A stretch of DNA of 64,000 nt, from NCBI GenBank assembly GCA_913060515.1, contig CAJXRZ010000006.1:62001-126000 (forward strand). The letters are read 5' to 3'. Under the pieces are notes generated by a model. It had not been told where the DNA came from, did no database searches, and saw only the letters and a program-made list of their open reading frames with translations. Shown here in pieces: positions 1-7,684 of the stretch (its first letter is position 1; the number at the start of each line of letters is the position of its first letter). The DNA comes from an uncultured Pseudomonadota bacterium. Lineage in GTDB: Bacteria > Myxococcota_A > UBA796 > CAJQPC01. A program made the position numbers and the translations under genes.

Positions 1-643
1 GCGCAGCGCGAACCCGACGGACTTGGGGCACCTGGTCCTCGGGTACATCAATGCCCCAGATGGCCGGGGCTTGGTCCTGTGAGACCAACCAGGAGCGGAG
101 CGGAAGGGTGCTGCCTGCCAGCACAACAACGCCAACAAATGCACTGGCTCCTAGCAGCGGCTTTCCATTGTTGATCTGCATTCCACCGGGCAGCAGCCAA
201 GCCAAGTTGCGTGGCAAAGGAGGCCGGCTGGGCTGCAGGGGGCCGAGCGGATCCACGGGGCGAGAGAGTTCGGCTCGGGTGGCCTCGAAGAAGGAGACGA
301 CCTCTGGAGGGTGCAGGAAGGGATCCATCCTGTAGTCCGGGTCATACAGCAGGATGGTTCTAAACGTGCTTCGTGCCGCTTCCCGCTCGCCGCCGACGTA
401 TTCGACCTCGCCCAGCCAGATGCGAGCCAGCTGAAGCTCTTCTTCGGATAGGGCGGGATCGCTCACGAGCCGGATGAGCTCGGCTCGGGCACCTTCGAGG
501 TCGCCCGCGATGTAGAGGGAGACTGCGGCATCGATTCGCACTTGCGGTGCTTGCTGTGAGCTGATCACCGGTCCTTCGGCCGCCTGTGTCGGCGAGGACA
601 GGGCAAGCAGCAAGGGGATGGCGAAGGAGAGCACGATGGTCAC
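1..643 (-). CDS. Exported TPR-like protein, 3' end cut by window edge
   Basis: The minus strand is open from a GTG at 643 to the window edge (214 codons, no stop). The N-terminus is a typical cleavable signal peptide: a hydrophobic core ending in SPTQA-A near residue 21. Residues about 35-110 are amphipathic helices with TPR-like phrases (DLEGARAELIRL, GEREAARSTF). A Pro-rich linker follows, then a hydrophobic segment around residues 155-175, so the C-terminal part may span the membrane. The codons are GC-rich in third position like the neighbours. No SD is obvious before the GTG. It is likely an envelope protein; the function is unknown because the C-terminus is missing. Confidence 0.7.
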   Translation of the reverse strand, partial: MTIVLSFAIPLLLALSSPTQAAEGPVISSQQAPQVRIDAAVSLYIAGDLEGARAELIRLVSDPALSEEELQLARIWLGEVEYVGGEREAARSTFRTILLYDPDYRMDPFLHPPEVVSFFEATRAELSRPVDPLGPLQPSRPPLPRNLAWLLPGGMQINNGKPLLGASAFVGVVVLAGSTLPLRSWLVSQDQAPAIWGIDVPEDQVPQVRRVRAA

Positions 644-773
644 CCGCGGAGGGTAGCCCCGCCCTCGGCAAGGATCAATGTGTCAGCGAACTCGCATGGC
701 TGTGTGCAGCCTGGAAATCTGTGTTAGGTCGCGGTTGGGGAACAACTATCGAATCGATCCGGAGCACATACGC

Positions 774-1742
774 ATGAAGCGCCTCGAAGAAAACCCTTGG
801 TGGCCTGACCTTGTTGCAAAGAAGGACAGCATGTCCCTCAGGGAACTAGCGAAGGAGTTCGGCTCTACTGCCGGTTCCATCAACAAGGCCCTGAAGCGAA
901 ATGGTCTGGAGCGCAAGCACGCGCCTTCCGGTCCCCGAACGACGCGGTCTGCTGATTCAGCTGCTGCGAAGAAGGCAGCACCCAAGAAGGCAGCACCCAA
1001 GAAGGCAGCACCCAAGAAGGTCGCTCCGAAGAAGACGGCTCCGAAGAAGGCTGCTGCTAAGAAGGTAGCCCCAAAGAAGGCGGCGCCCAAGGCTGCTGCG
1101 CCCAAGGCTGCTGCGCCAAAGGCTGCTGCGCCCAAGGCTGCCAAGCGACCCGGCCCCAAGGGGCTGCGTGCCTCCACCGCTGCAAAGCTGGCGCCCTACC
1201 TCGGTATGTTGGGTGAGGTTGCCGATTCTGAGATTGCTTCCATGGCTGGAATCAGCATCCAGACGGTCGCCCGAGTCCGCAAGGAGAAGGGCATCGCACC
1301 ACGCAGAGGTCGCGGTGCTGCAGCCAAGGCGGTGGTCTCGAACGTGCCTCGCCGTCGTCCAGGTCGTCCAAGCAAGATCACGCCGCTCGAAGACAAGCTT
1401 GCGACACACTCTGATGCCGAGGTCGCAGCGATGGCTGGCGTCTCGGAGAACGCTGTGCGGAATTACCGCAAGCGCCACGGTTTGGCTGCGGCCTCCGTGC
1501 CTTCTCCTGCCAAGGCGGTCACAAAGGCCCCCAACGCCAAGGCGCCAAAGGCTGCTGCTCCGAGCGCTGTGGCAAAGGCCCCTGCAGCTCAGAGCGTAGT
1601 CGGTCAGCGTGCCTACCGTGTTCAGCTGGGTGACCGCACTGCAATCGTTGTCGGCACGAACCTGGTGGAGGCTGCGCGCAAGGCTGTGGAGTCTGGTTCC
1701 GAGGTCAGCTCCATCGAGCTGCTTGGCGACATCCTGGCCTGA
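774..1742 (+). CDS. Histone H1-like, three-HTH DNA-binding protein
   Basis: The 322-aa protein has three similar helix-turn-helix units (about residues 21-45, 150-174 and 213-237; for example SEIASMAGISIQTVARVRK and AEVAAMAGVSENAVRNYRK). They are separated by a long Lys/Ala/Pro tract (residues 64-125, repeated KKAAP then KAAAP) like eukaryotic H1 tails, and by an AT-hook-like RRRPGRPSK at about 193-201. A second Ala/Lys/Pro linker leads to a compact C-terminal domain (about 278-322) of unknown type. I chose ATG 774, where the sequence becomes protein-like; the frame is open upstream to 678. It probably binds DNA as a nucleoid-associated or global regulatory protein; that role is inference. 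A hairpin terminator follows the stop. Confidence 0.85.
   Translation: MKRLEENPWWPDLVAKKDSMSLRELAKEFGSTAGSINKALKRNGLERKHAPSGPRTTRSADSAAAKKAAPKKAAPKKAAPKKVAPKKTAPKKAAAKKVAPKKAAPKAAAPKAAAPKAAAPKAAKRPGPKGLRASTAAKLAPYLGMLGEVADSEIASMAGISIQTVARVRKEKGIAPRRGRGAAAKAVVSNVPRRRPGRPSKITPLEDKLATHSDAEVAAMAGVSENAVRNYRKRHGLAAASVPSPAKAVTKAPNAKAPKAAAPSAVAKAPAAQSVVGQRAYRVQLGDRTAIVVGTNLVEAARKAVESGSEVSSIELLGDILA
963..1148 (+). repeat. 15-bp tandem repeats encoding the Lys/Ala/Pro tail
   Basis: Degenerate 15-bp units inside the H1-like gene. The first block repeats gcagcacccaagaag, the second repeats cccaaggctgctgcg about four times. They encode KKAAP and KAAAP. Exact copies at the DNA level suggest recent expansion by slippage, so copy number may vary between strains. 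Confidence 0.85.
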
Positions 1743-1762
1743 AGCTCGCCGAATGGCAGATG

Positions 1763-1796
1763 AACCCTCGCCTTCGGGCGGGGGTTCTTTGTTTTT
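1763..1796 (+). terminator. Intrinsic terminator of the H1-like gene
   Basis: A 10-bp stem (aaccctcgcc / ggcgggggtt, one T-G wobble) with a ttcg loop, followed by ctttgttttt. It lies 21 bases after the stop codon. Confidence 0.85.
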
Positions 1797-1843
1797 GGGC
1801 CAGGCTGAGCGGTCACTGTGTTGTGGCCAGGCCGCCGTTCGGC

Positions 1844-3316
1844 CTAGTCCTCGCTTGGCTCCACTTGGGTGGACACCCGCACGGAGAATGCGCCGGCTTC
1901 ATCGGTCACAGTCTGGGCCCAGAGGGTGTCATCCTGGTCGCGAACGTCGACCACTGAATAGGGAACCGCCTCGCCCTCAAAGGTGACTTCGCCTTCAAGA
2001 AGAATGCCGGCATCCAGCGAAACCGAGGATCGCTCCTGGAACTCTACGGCGTCCCAGTCCTTGAAGGTCGTTGCGGCTTCGACGCCATAAGGCGGAGTGA
2101 AGGTCCAGAGCAGTGGGCCCGTGCTTACCGGAAGTGAGAAGTATCCGTCGTCCGCCGCAGTGGTCTGGAAGACGCGGCCCCCAGCGCCGAGCTCTTCGGC
2201 GCGCACCAGAGTGGCGCCGACCTGCTCCCCCTCAAAGACGACTTGAGCCTGGACAACGCTGAGAGGCGTGAGCTGGGTAATGCCCAACTCGCTGTTCTCG
2301 CTGAGGCTCAGGCCAGTGACTTGCTCGGAGGAGACCTCGTCGCCGAAAGGGGGCACGTACTCGACGCGGTACTCACCGGGGGGGAGGCGGGCGATGAAGA
2401 GACCGCTCTGATTGGTGGCCACGCTGCTGCTGTGGCTGCCCTGGGGCAGGTCCAAGAGGGCAGTGGATGTGAACCGCAGCTCCACATCTTCATAGGGGCG
2501 ACCATCCGGGTCCCGGATCTCTCCGGTGACCAAAACCGGAGGCAAGCCCGGCAAGGTGAAGCTGGCCTCGACGCCTTCCAGAGACTCTCCTCCGACCACC
2601 AAGTCTTGCTCCAACAATGGGACATACAAATCTTCGGGATCGTAGATCTGAAGGGTGTACTCCCCGGGGTATGCCCGGAGCATGTAGTGACCTCGGTCCA
2701 GGGAAACTGTGGGGCCAGTGATGCCTGAGGATTTGTGTACGAGGCGGGCGACACCTGAGTCCAGGTAGGCGTCCTCTCCAACCGCGACCGTTCCATAGAC
2801 CGGGAAGGCGTAGTCAAGGTAGGTGCTCAGATCGATGGGGCCAAAGACGCTCTCGTTCTCCAACACCAGGAAGGGGAGCTCGGCGGGGAGCTCGGGAATG
2901 AGCGCGAGCGTGTAGCCGTCGGCGGGAACAACCTCGGCCTCAAAGAAGCCCTGGGCGTCCGTCGCCACAACCCGCTCCATCGGCGTGCCGGGAACGGAGA
3001 GGTCTACGAATCCAGTGACGACGCTGTCCTTGCCAGGAACGCCGATAGCGGTTGGGTTGGCGTCGAATCCGGTGAGTTGGCCAGTGACGGTGACCGGTGA
3101 GCGGAGGGCCAGGGCCGCCGTGTAGGCCGAGTTGCTGTCAAAGGCGACGTCGAAGAAGCTCTGTGGCAGCGAGGGCATGCCTTCGCCTGCAGCAGGCCAA
3201 ACGTCGAGGCGAAGGACGTACTCTTCTACAAAGTCTCCGCCAGCCATCTCGGCGGAGTCTTCCATCGCCAGTTCGTACTCAGCGCAGCCAGTGAGCATCA
3301 AGAGAAGGAGGGTCAT
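1844..3316 (-). CDS. Lipoprotein with carboxypeptidase-regulatory-like repeats
   Basis: A 490-aa protein with a short lipoprotein signal (MTLLLLMLTGC, Cys11 as lipidation site). The mature part holds several beta-sandwich segments of the carboxypeptidase-regulatory/Ig-like type: repeated phrases of the form G-x-V-x-D-x-x-G-x-F followed by P-x-G-x-Y (for example GEIRDPDGRPYEDV, LPPGEYRVEY, YPGEYTLQIY). Such domains usually act in surface display or binding. The ATG overlaps the stop of the upstream lipoprotein gene by 4 bases, so the two are translationally coupled. Substrate and partners are unknown. Confidence 0.85.
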   Translation of the reverse strand: MTLLLLMLTGCAEYELAMEDSAEMAGGDFVEEYVLRLDVWPAAGEGMPSLPQSFFDVAFDSNSAYTAALALRSPVTVTGQLTGFDANPTAIGVPGKDSVVTGFVDLSVPGTPMERVVATDAQGFFEAEVVPADGYTLALIPELPAELPFLVLENESVFGPIDLSTYLDYAFPVYGTVAVGEDAYLDSGVARLVHKSSGITGPTVSLDRGHYMLRAYPGEYTLQIYDPEDLYVPLLEQDLVVGGESLEGVEASFTLPGLPPVLVTGEIRDPDGRPYEDVELRFTSTALLDLPQGSHSSSVATNQSGLFIARLPPGEYRVEYVPPFGDEVSSEQVTGLSLSENSELGITQLTPLSVVQAQVVFEGEQVGATLVRAEELGAGGRVFQTTAADDGYFSLPVSTGPLLWTFTPPYGVEAATTFKDWDAVEFQERSSVSLDAGILLEGEVTFEGEAVPYSVVDVRDQDDTLWAQTVTDEAGAFSVRVSTQVEPSED

Positions 3317-3696
3317 CGCAACACCTCCAGGTCCCAGTAGATTGAGTCAGACTGTTGTTCGGCATCGAAGACGCTCAAGGTAAGGCGCTGTCCATCCAGC
3401 TTGGGGTCAGCATCCAGGTAGATCTGCGTTGCCCCGGGGCTCAGTGTGCGGGCGTTGTCTACCCAGCCCTCGTCGCTCAACAACCACTCGTAGCGCAGAG
3501 ACTCTGGATCCTCGTCTACGACGAAGGCGTAGATGTTGGTCCCACTCTCGAGGCGGAGGGGGCCATTCCACGGTGCTTTGTTTGAGGATGCGATCTCGGG
3601 GGGCACGTCGGCCTCCAGGATGTTGATCGGCCCGAAATAGCAGCCGGTCAACCCTAACGGTATGCAAAGCGCGGGCCAGAACCATAGAAGCCGCAT
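3313..3696 (-). CDS. Small lipoprotein, Ig-like
   Basis: A 127-aa protein with a lipoprotein signal peptide (hydrophobic core, lipobox LTGC, Cys at about 19). The mature domain of about 105 residues is predicted beta-rich, with an ESLRYEWLLSD segment that recalls PKD/Ig-like extracellular domains. It overlaps the next lipoprotein gene by 4 bases (ATGA) and lies 67 bases downstream of the Ser/Thr kinase gene, so all three may share a transcript. Specific function is not recognisable. Confidence 0.8.
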   Translation of the reverse strand: MRLLWFWPALCIPLGLTGCYFGPINILEADVPPEIASSNKAPWNGPLRLESGTNIYAFVVDEDPESLRYEWLLSDEGWVDNARTLSPGATQIYLDADPKLDGQRLTLSVFDAEQQSDSIYWDLEVLR

Positions 3697-3763
3697 CCCG
3701 TCGGGCTTTCCGACGGAGTCGATCTTGGCAGACTTGGCAAAGTACGACAGCAGGGTCGCGACC

Positions 3764-5587
3764 TTAGGGCATCGAGAGGGTCTTGGCGTCCCCTGGAGCC
3801 CCGATGAGATCGAAGCTCATCGGGCCTTCGGGACAATCCAGGGAGAGCTTAGCCGCTTGTCGGGGTGCCTTGATGCGCAACACGCCATCCAGGGACTCGA
3901 CGCTGCCCATTGGGGCGCCAGCGAGCGTGATGTCGCAGAGCGGGCTGAATCCATCCAGGGTGACGGTCATCATCAGCTCCTTCAGGCTGGCTTGGATGTC
4001 GAAGGTCGCTCCTTCTTCCACCGTGAACTCTCTTGTGAACTTGGTGCTCAATGGATTGGAGACGCGGATGGTGTGGGTGCCCGCGACGGTCTCAAGGACT
4101 TGAGGTTGTCGAAGGCCGTTGAAGACCAGTTTGTCGTCGATGTAGACATCCCCCCAGGTTGGGGAGTCCAGCGAGACGCGGACAAAGGCCATCTTTGGAG
4201 GGAGGGGGTCACTGCTCGGTTCCGGCAAGGTCAGAACGGTGGGGTTGGTGAGGCTGCGTGGTGAGCCAGCGCGTTCACGGAGTTCGGAGGGGAATTCCAT
4301 CACCTTGGGCTTGGGGTCGAGCTTGGGTGGTGGGTCTACACGCATCTCGACTGGGCTCACGGGCAAGGTGTCCACGGCCTGGGCGATGATCAGGGGCTCC
4401 ACCGGCGAGGTCTCGATGGGCGGATCGGGAGGCTGAAGGAAGTACCAGGCCACCCCTGCGATAAGAAGAGCCAAGACTGCACCGATCCAAGGCCAGCGCT
4501 GGCTGCTGTCGCTTGGGGGCGTCGTAGGAGTGGCCTCTGGATAATGGAAGCTCGAGAGGAGCTCCAAGATCTCGGGATGTTCGGGGTTCCAGGCCAGGAG
4601 GCGATTGAAGAGACGCTGGGCGTCCAGGTGGTTGCCTTCGGAGAAGGCCTTCCGCCCGCGCTCCAGCAGGACCACCTCCAGGTGCGCTTGAAGTCGGGAC
4701 TCCCACTCGTCCGGATCCTCCAGGTAGGTCTCGGCGTCCCACTGGGGTTCCTTTTCCAGGTCCAGGCCAGCGTGTTCGAGCACGGCGCGCAGCTGCTCGG
4801 CGACCTGGCTGGCGTCCTCGAAGCGGTCCTTGGGGTCCGTCTGCATCAATCGCTCGATGCAGTCCGCGAGTTGAGGGGAGACCCCGGGCTGAAGCTCCAG
4901 GACCTCCGGCCGCTTCCCTTCGATGATGTTCCGCAGGATGATGCTGGGATTTGTGCCCGGGAAGGGGAGGCGGCCCGTGATCAAATGGAAGAGCAAGCTG
5001 CCCAAGGAGAACAGGTCCGAGCGGCTGTCAACGGGGCGCTCCAGGGCCTGCTCTGGGCTCATGTAGGCGGGGCTGCCGATCAGCGCGCCGGTCATCGTGA
5101 CGGTGCTCTCGTCCAGAAAGCGGGCAATGCCGAAGTCCATCAGCTTGACCACGCCGTCGTCCCTGAGCATCACGTTCTCGGGCTTGAGGTCCCGGTGGAT
5201 GATGCCGCTCTCGTGGGCGTAGGCCAGGGCCTCGCAGAGGTGGACGCCGATAATGGCCGCCAGTTCACTGGGAATCATGCCCCGGTCTTGCAGCAGCGCG
5301 GAGAGGGTGCGCCCCTGAACGAACTCCGTGACGATGAAGCAGTCTTCGGCGTCTGAGCCGGAGTAATCGAAGATCTGAAGGATGTTGTCGTGGTTCAGGT
5401 GCTCGATAGCGCGCGCTTCTCGGGCGAAACGCAGGCGGTTCCGTGTGCTCGCCGAGAGATGGGGGTGCAGCACCTTGATGGCGACCATGCGCTTGAGCGT
5501 GTTGTGGCGGCCCAGGTACACCGTGGCCATGCCGCCCTCGCCGACCTTCTCTAAGACCTCGTACTTGTCGATTGTCGAGCCGATCAA
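3764..5587 (-). CDS. Membrane-anchored Ser/Thr protein kinase (PknB-like)
   Basis: A 607-aa protein. The N-terminal Hanks-type kinase domain is complete: glycine loop GEGGMA (17-22), ATP-binding Lys38 in VAIK, catalytic loop HRDLKPEN with Asp133, DFG at 151-153, and SPEQ at 177-180. A helical linker (about 300-350, TPR-like) is followed by one transmembrane helix at about 366-384. The periplasmic C-terminus includes a PEGA-like beta region (about 490-590). The kinase should be active and cytoplasmic, with the outer part sensing or scaffolding. The only upstream in-frame start is TTG at 5587; the start is uncertain by a few residues. Targets are unknown; the two downstream lipoproteins are candidate partners. 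Confidence 0.93.
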   Translation of the reverse strand: MIGSTIDKYEVLEKVGEGGMATVYLGRHNTLKRMVAIKVLHPHLSASTRNRLRFAREARAIEHLNHDNILQIFDYSGSDAEDCFIVTEFVQGRTLSALLQDRGMIPSELAAIIGVHLCEALAYAHESGIIHRDLKPENVMLRDDGVVKLMDFGIARFLDESTVTMTGALIGSPAYMSPEQALERPVDSRSDLFSLGSLLFHLITGRLPFPGTNPSIILRNIIEGKRPEVLELQPGVSPQLADCIERLMQTDPKDRFEDASQVAEQLRAVLEHAGLDLEKEPQWDAETYLEDPDEWESRLQAHLEVVLLERGRKAFSEGNHLDAQRLFNRLLAWNPEHPEILELLSSFHYPEATPTTPPSDSSQRWPWIGAVLALLIAGVAWYFLQPPDPPIETSPVEPLIIAQAVDTLPVSPVEMRVDPPPKLDPKPKVMEFPSELRERAGSPRSLTNPTVLTLPEPSSDPLPPKMAFVRVSLDSPTWGDVYIDDKLVFNGLRQPQVLETVAGTHTIRVSNPLSTKFTREFTVEEGATFDIQASLKELMMTVTLDGFSPLCDITLAGAPMGSVESLDGVLRIKAPRQAAKLSLDCPEGPMSFDLIGAPGDAKTLSMP

Positions 5588-5605
5588 AGGAGAACCACCG
5601 CTTGC

Positions 5606-5983
5606 TTAGATTCTACCTGCCCGGAGGGCCAGCAGGGCAGGGTGGTCTGCGGGAGGCATCATCTCGGTGCCTACATCTGCGATGGAAAACCACCGTAGTT
5701 CGCTGTGCTCCAAGGCCTTCGGCTCACCAATGAGGGTGCAGTGGTAGCACCAGAGCTGCACCACACTGTCCTCGCCGACGCCGACGAGCTCTCCCACTTC
5801 GGCGCTCACGCCGAGCTCCTCTTTCAGCTCCCGTTTCAGGGCGGAAGGGTCGCTCTCCCCAGCTTCTACCTTGCCACCGGGGAACTCCCAGAGACCCCCA
5901 TGGGCGCCTCCAGGGGCCCGCTTTGCAAGCAACACTTCCGCTTCGAGGCGCACGACCGCCCCAACGACACGCAGCTTGCTCAC
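5606..5983 (-). CDS. mutT: MutT-type NUDIX hydrolase (8-oxo-dGTP diphosphatase-like)
   Basis: A 125-aa protein containing a full Nudix box at about residues 36-58 (GGKVEAGE then RELKEELGV). MutT-like Nudix enzymes hydrolyse oxidised nucleotides such as 8-oxo-dGTP to the monophosphate and so sanitise the nucleotide pool. The size and the WEFPGGKVE segment fit the MutT subfamily, though other pyrophosphohydrolase substrates cannot be excluded. It begins at a GTG that overlaps the stop of the upstream kinase-regulator gene (GTGA), implying coupled translation. Confidence 0.9.
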   Translation of the reverse strand: MSKLRVVGAVVRLEAEVLLAKRAPGGAHGGLWEFPGGKVEAGESDPSALKRELKEELGVSAEVGELVGVGEDSVVQLWCYHCTLIGEPKALEHSELRWFSIADVGTEMMPPADHPALLALRAGRI

Positions 5984-6846
5984 AGCTGCCCTGTCTCGCC
6001 GGCGCGGGACTGGAGGAAGCGCTCTCCAAGGATGTTGAGGATGGTCGCTGCCGTCTCCTCAACCGCCTTGTTTGTGACGTCGATCACGGGCCACTCGCGG
6101 TTCCGCTTGTACAGGTCGTGGGCGTAGTCGAGCTCGGCGAGGATGTAGTCCAGCTGGCCGTAGTTGGTCCGCTCCGACATGCGCATCTGCTCAAGGCGTC
6201 GATGGCGGATCTGGCGCAGGTTGCTCGGGTCGATGGTCAGGGCGAAGATCCGCATCGGATCGACTTCCCAGAGGGTCTCGGGCGGATCGCGATCCAGGAC
6301 CAGGGGCACGTTGCCGACCCGGTAGCCCTTGTGTGCCAGAAAGACGGAGAGCGGGGTCTTGCTGGTTCGGCTGATCCCTACCAGCACGATGTCCGCCTGG
6401 AGCAGCATGCGTGGCTCTTTCCCGTCGTCGGCCTTGACCGTGAACTCCACCGCAGCGATGCGCTGGAAGTAGTTGGCGTCGGCCTGGTGCATCAGGCCGG
6501 CGGTCTCACGAGGCGAGCGCTGAAGGAAGGTGCTCAAGCTTCCCAACATGTTGCCCACGACATCCACCCACTGGAGCTGATGCCGGCGGGCGAGGCGCTC
6601 CGCCAAAGCCCGGGTCTCGGCTTTGACCAGGGTGGTCACAACAAAGGCGCCGTGGTCTCGGGCGAGGAGGAACAGGTTCTCCAACTGCTCGGGTGTGGCG
6701 ACGTTGGCGAAGGTCTGAGGCTGAACATCTGCGCCGTCAAACTGCAGCAGGCAGGCTCGGACGACCTTCTCGGCCGTATCTCCGGTGCCGTCGGAGATGA
6801 TGAACAGAGGGCGTTTTGGTGTCTTGGCCATGGGCATGTCTAGCAT
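5980..6846 (-). CDS. ppsR: Pyruvate phosphate dikinase / PEP synthase regulatory protein
   Basis: A 288-aa member of the DUF299 kinase/pyrophosphorylase family. Such proteins inactivate PEP synthase or pyruvate phosphate dikinase by ADP-dependent phosphorylation and reactivate them by phosphate-dependent dephosphorylation. Features seen: the N-terminal IISDGTGDTAEKV stretch and the P-loop-like GISRTSKTP motif (about residue 160), which is the family hallmark. The length matches the family. Two starts are possible (ATG 6846 or ATG 6831 giving MAKTPKRP); the latter fits the family N-terminus better. The target enzyme is not in this window. It overlaps the NUDIX gene by 4 bases. Confidence 0.92.
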   Translation of the reverse strand: MLDMPMAKTPKRPLFIISDGTGDTAEKVVRACLLQFDGADVQPQTFANVATPEQLENLFLLARDHGAFVVTTLVKAETRALAERLARRHQLQWVDVVGNMLGSLSTFLQRSPRETAGLMHQADANYFQRIAAVEFTVKADDGKEPRMLLQADIVLVGISRTSKTPLSVFLAHKGYRVGNVPLVLDRDPPETLWEVDPMRIFALTIDPSNLRQIRHRRLEQMRMSERTNYGQLDYILAELDYAHDLYKRNREWPVIDVTNKAVEETAATILNILGERFLQSRAGETGQL

Positions 6847-6946
6847 CGCCTTGGCGGGTGCGCTTGCCGGGCGATCTGGGGTGTGGGGAAGGAACTTGGC
6901 CCAAGGTGCTTCGAACCCGCTACTCTGGGGTCAAAGGAGAGCCCGC

Positions 6947-7063
6947 ATGGAGTTTGTCTTTGGCCTGCCCGAGGCCGTCATGACTGCGCTTCCCATCGCG
7001 ATCATCCTGGGCATTATCGGTCCCAAGTGGCTGCGCGAACGTCAGGCCAGAAAGCAGGACTGA
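6947..7063 (+). CDS. 38-aa single-pass membrane microprotein
   Basis: A very small gene supported by a good SD (aaaggaga, 7 bases upstream of ATG 6947). The product has one hydrophobic helix (about residues 11-27, MTALPIAIILGIIGPKW) and a basic C-terminal tail (RERQARKQD), so an N-out/C-in single-pass topology is likely. It sits between the divergent regulator gene and a convergent membrane-protein gene, 3 bases from the latter's stop. Function unknown; it may be an accessory subunit of a membrane complex. Confidence 0.55.
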   Translation: MEFVFGLPEAVMTALPIAIILGIIGPKWLRERQARKQD

Positions 7064-7066
7064 GCG

Positions 7067-7549
7067 CTACGCCAGCTGGGTCGCGAAGATGCCCAGCGTT
7101 CCGCAGACCAAGAAAAGGGTCGCGTTGAACAGGGCCTGCCGCGTCGCCTTTGCGCAGGCGCTCTCGTAGCTGGCCCGATCCTCGATGCCCTGGGGCCCTT
7201 CCAGCTTGCGCACGGGGTCCAAGGTCCAGATCTCCAGGTGGAAGCTGCTGGCCCACAGAAGCAAGAACACCAGATGCTGCGCCAGGATCAGCTGCTGGGG
7301 GAGCGTGTCGCTTGGCCAAACAAAGGCGCCGTGGGCCCTGAAGTGCATCACCGCTCCGCCCAGGATCAAGGCGCCCATGCTCAGGCCAAGTCCGGGTCCC
7401 CAGGCCTTGAAGACGCGCATGACGCCTTCGCTGTGCTCCCCCACGATCAAGCTGCGCATCGCGAGCAGCAGGGAAAAGGCGATCAAGGAACCACCGTAGA
7501 TGGTGGCGCCGAGCCAGTGCAGTGCGGAGAAGAAGAGATCGATTGCCAC
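7067..7549 (-). CDS. Four-helix membrane protein (DUF4149/CopD-like)
   Basis: A 160-aa integral membrane protein with four predicted helices (about residues 8-30, 48-70, 85-105 and 138-158). Conserved-looking polar residues sit at helix starts (LHWLGATIYGGS and ILAQHLVFLLLWASSFHLEIW). The His-Trp and Gly-Gly pattern of helix 1 resembles DUF4149/TMEM205 and CopD-like proteins, but I cannot assign it firmly. It begins at a GTG (547-549 of the 7-kb line). Confidence 0.7.
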   Translation of the reverse strand: MAIDLFFSALHWLGATIYGGSLIAFSLLLAMRSLIVGEHSEGVMRVFKAWGPGLGLSMGALILGGAVMHFRAHGAFVWPSDTLPQQLILAQHLVFLLLWASSFHLEIWTLDPVRKLEGPQGIEDRASYESACAKATRQALFNATLFLVCGTLGIFATQLA

Positions 7550-7684
7550 GGGGAGAGACTACCGGATCGGGAGAATGGGGGCGCAGGAGGAATCTGGGAG
7601 GCCGGACACTTTTTGGCTGTGCACCGGGTGAGATTGTCCACCTGAGGGAGAGATGCAGTGGGTCAGGGGGGCTACGATATCCGG

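Noticed and set aside
963-1148. Short direct repeats considered as a CRISPR array
   Set aside because: Units are 15 bp, continuous, in frame, and encode KKAAP; there are no spacers and no cas genes.
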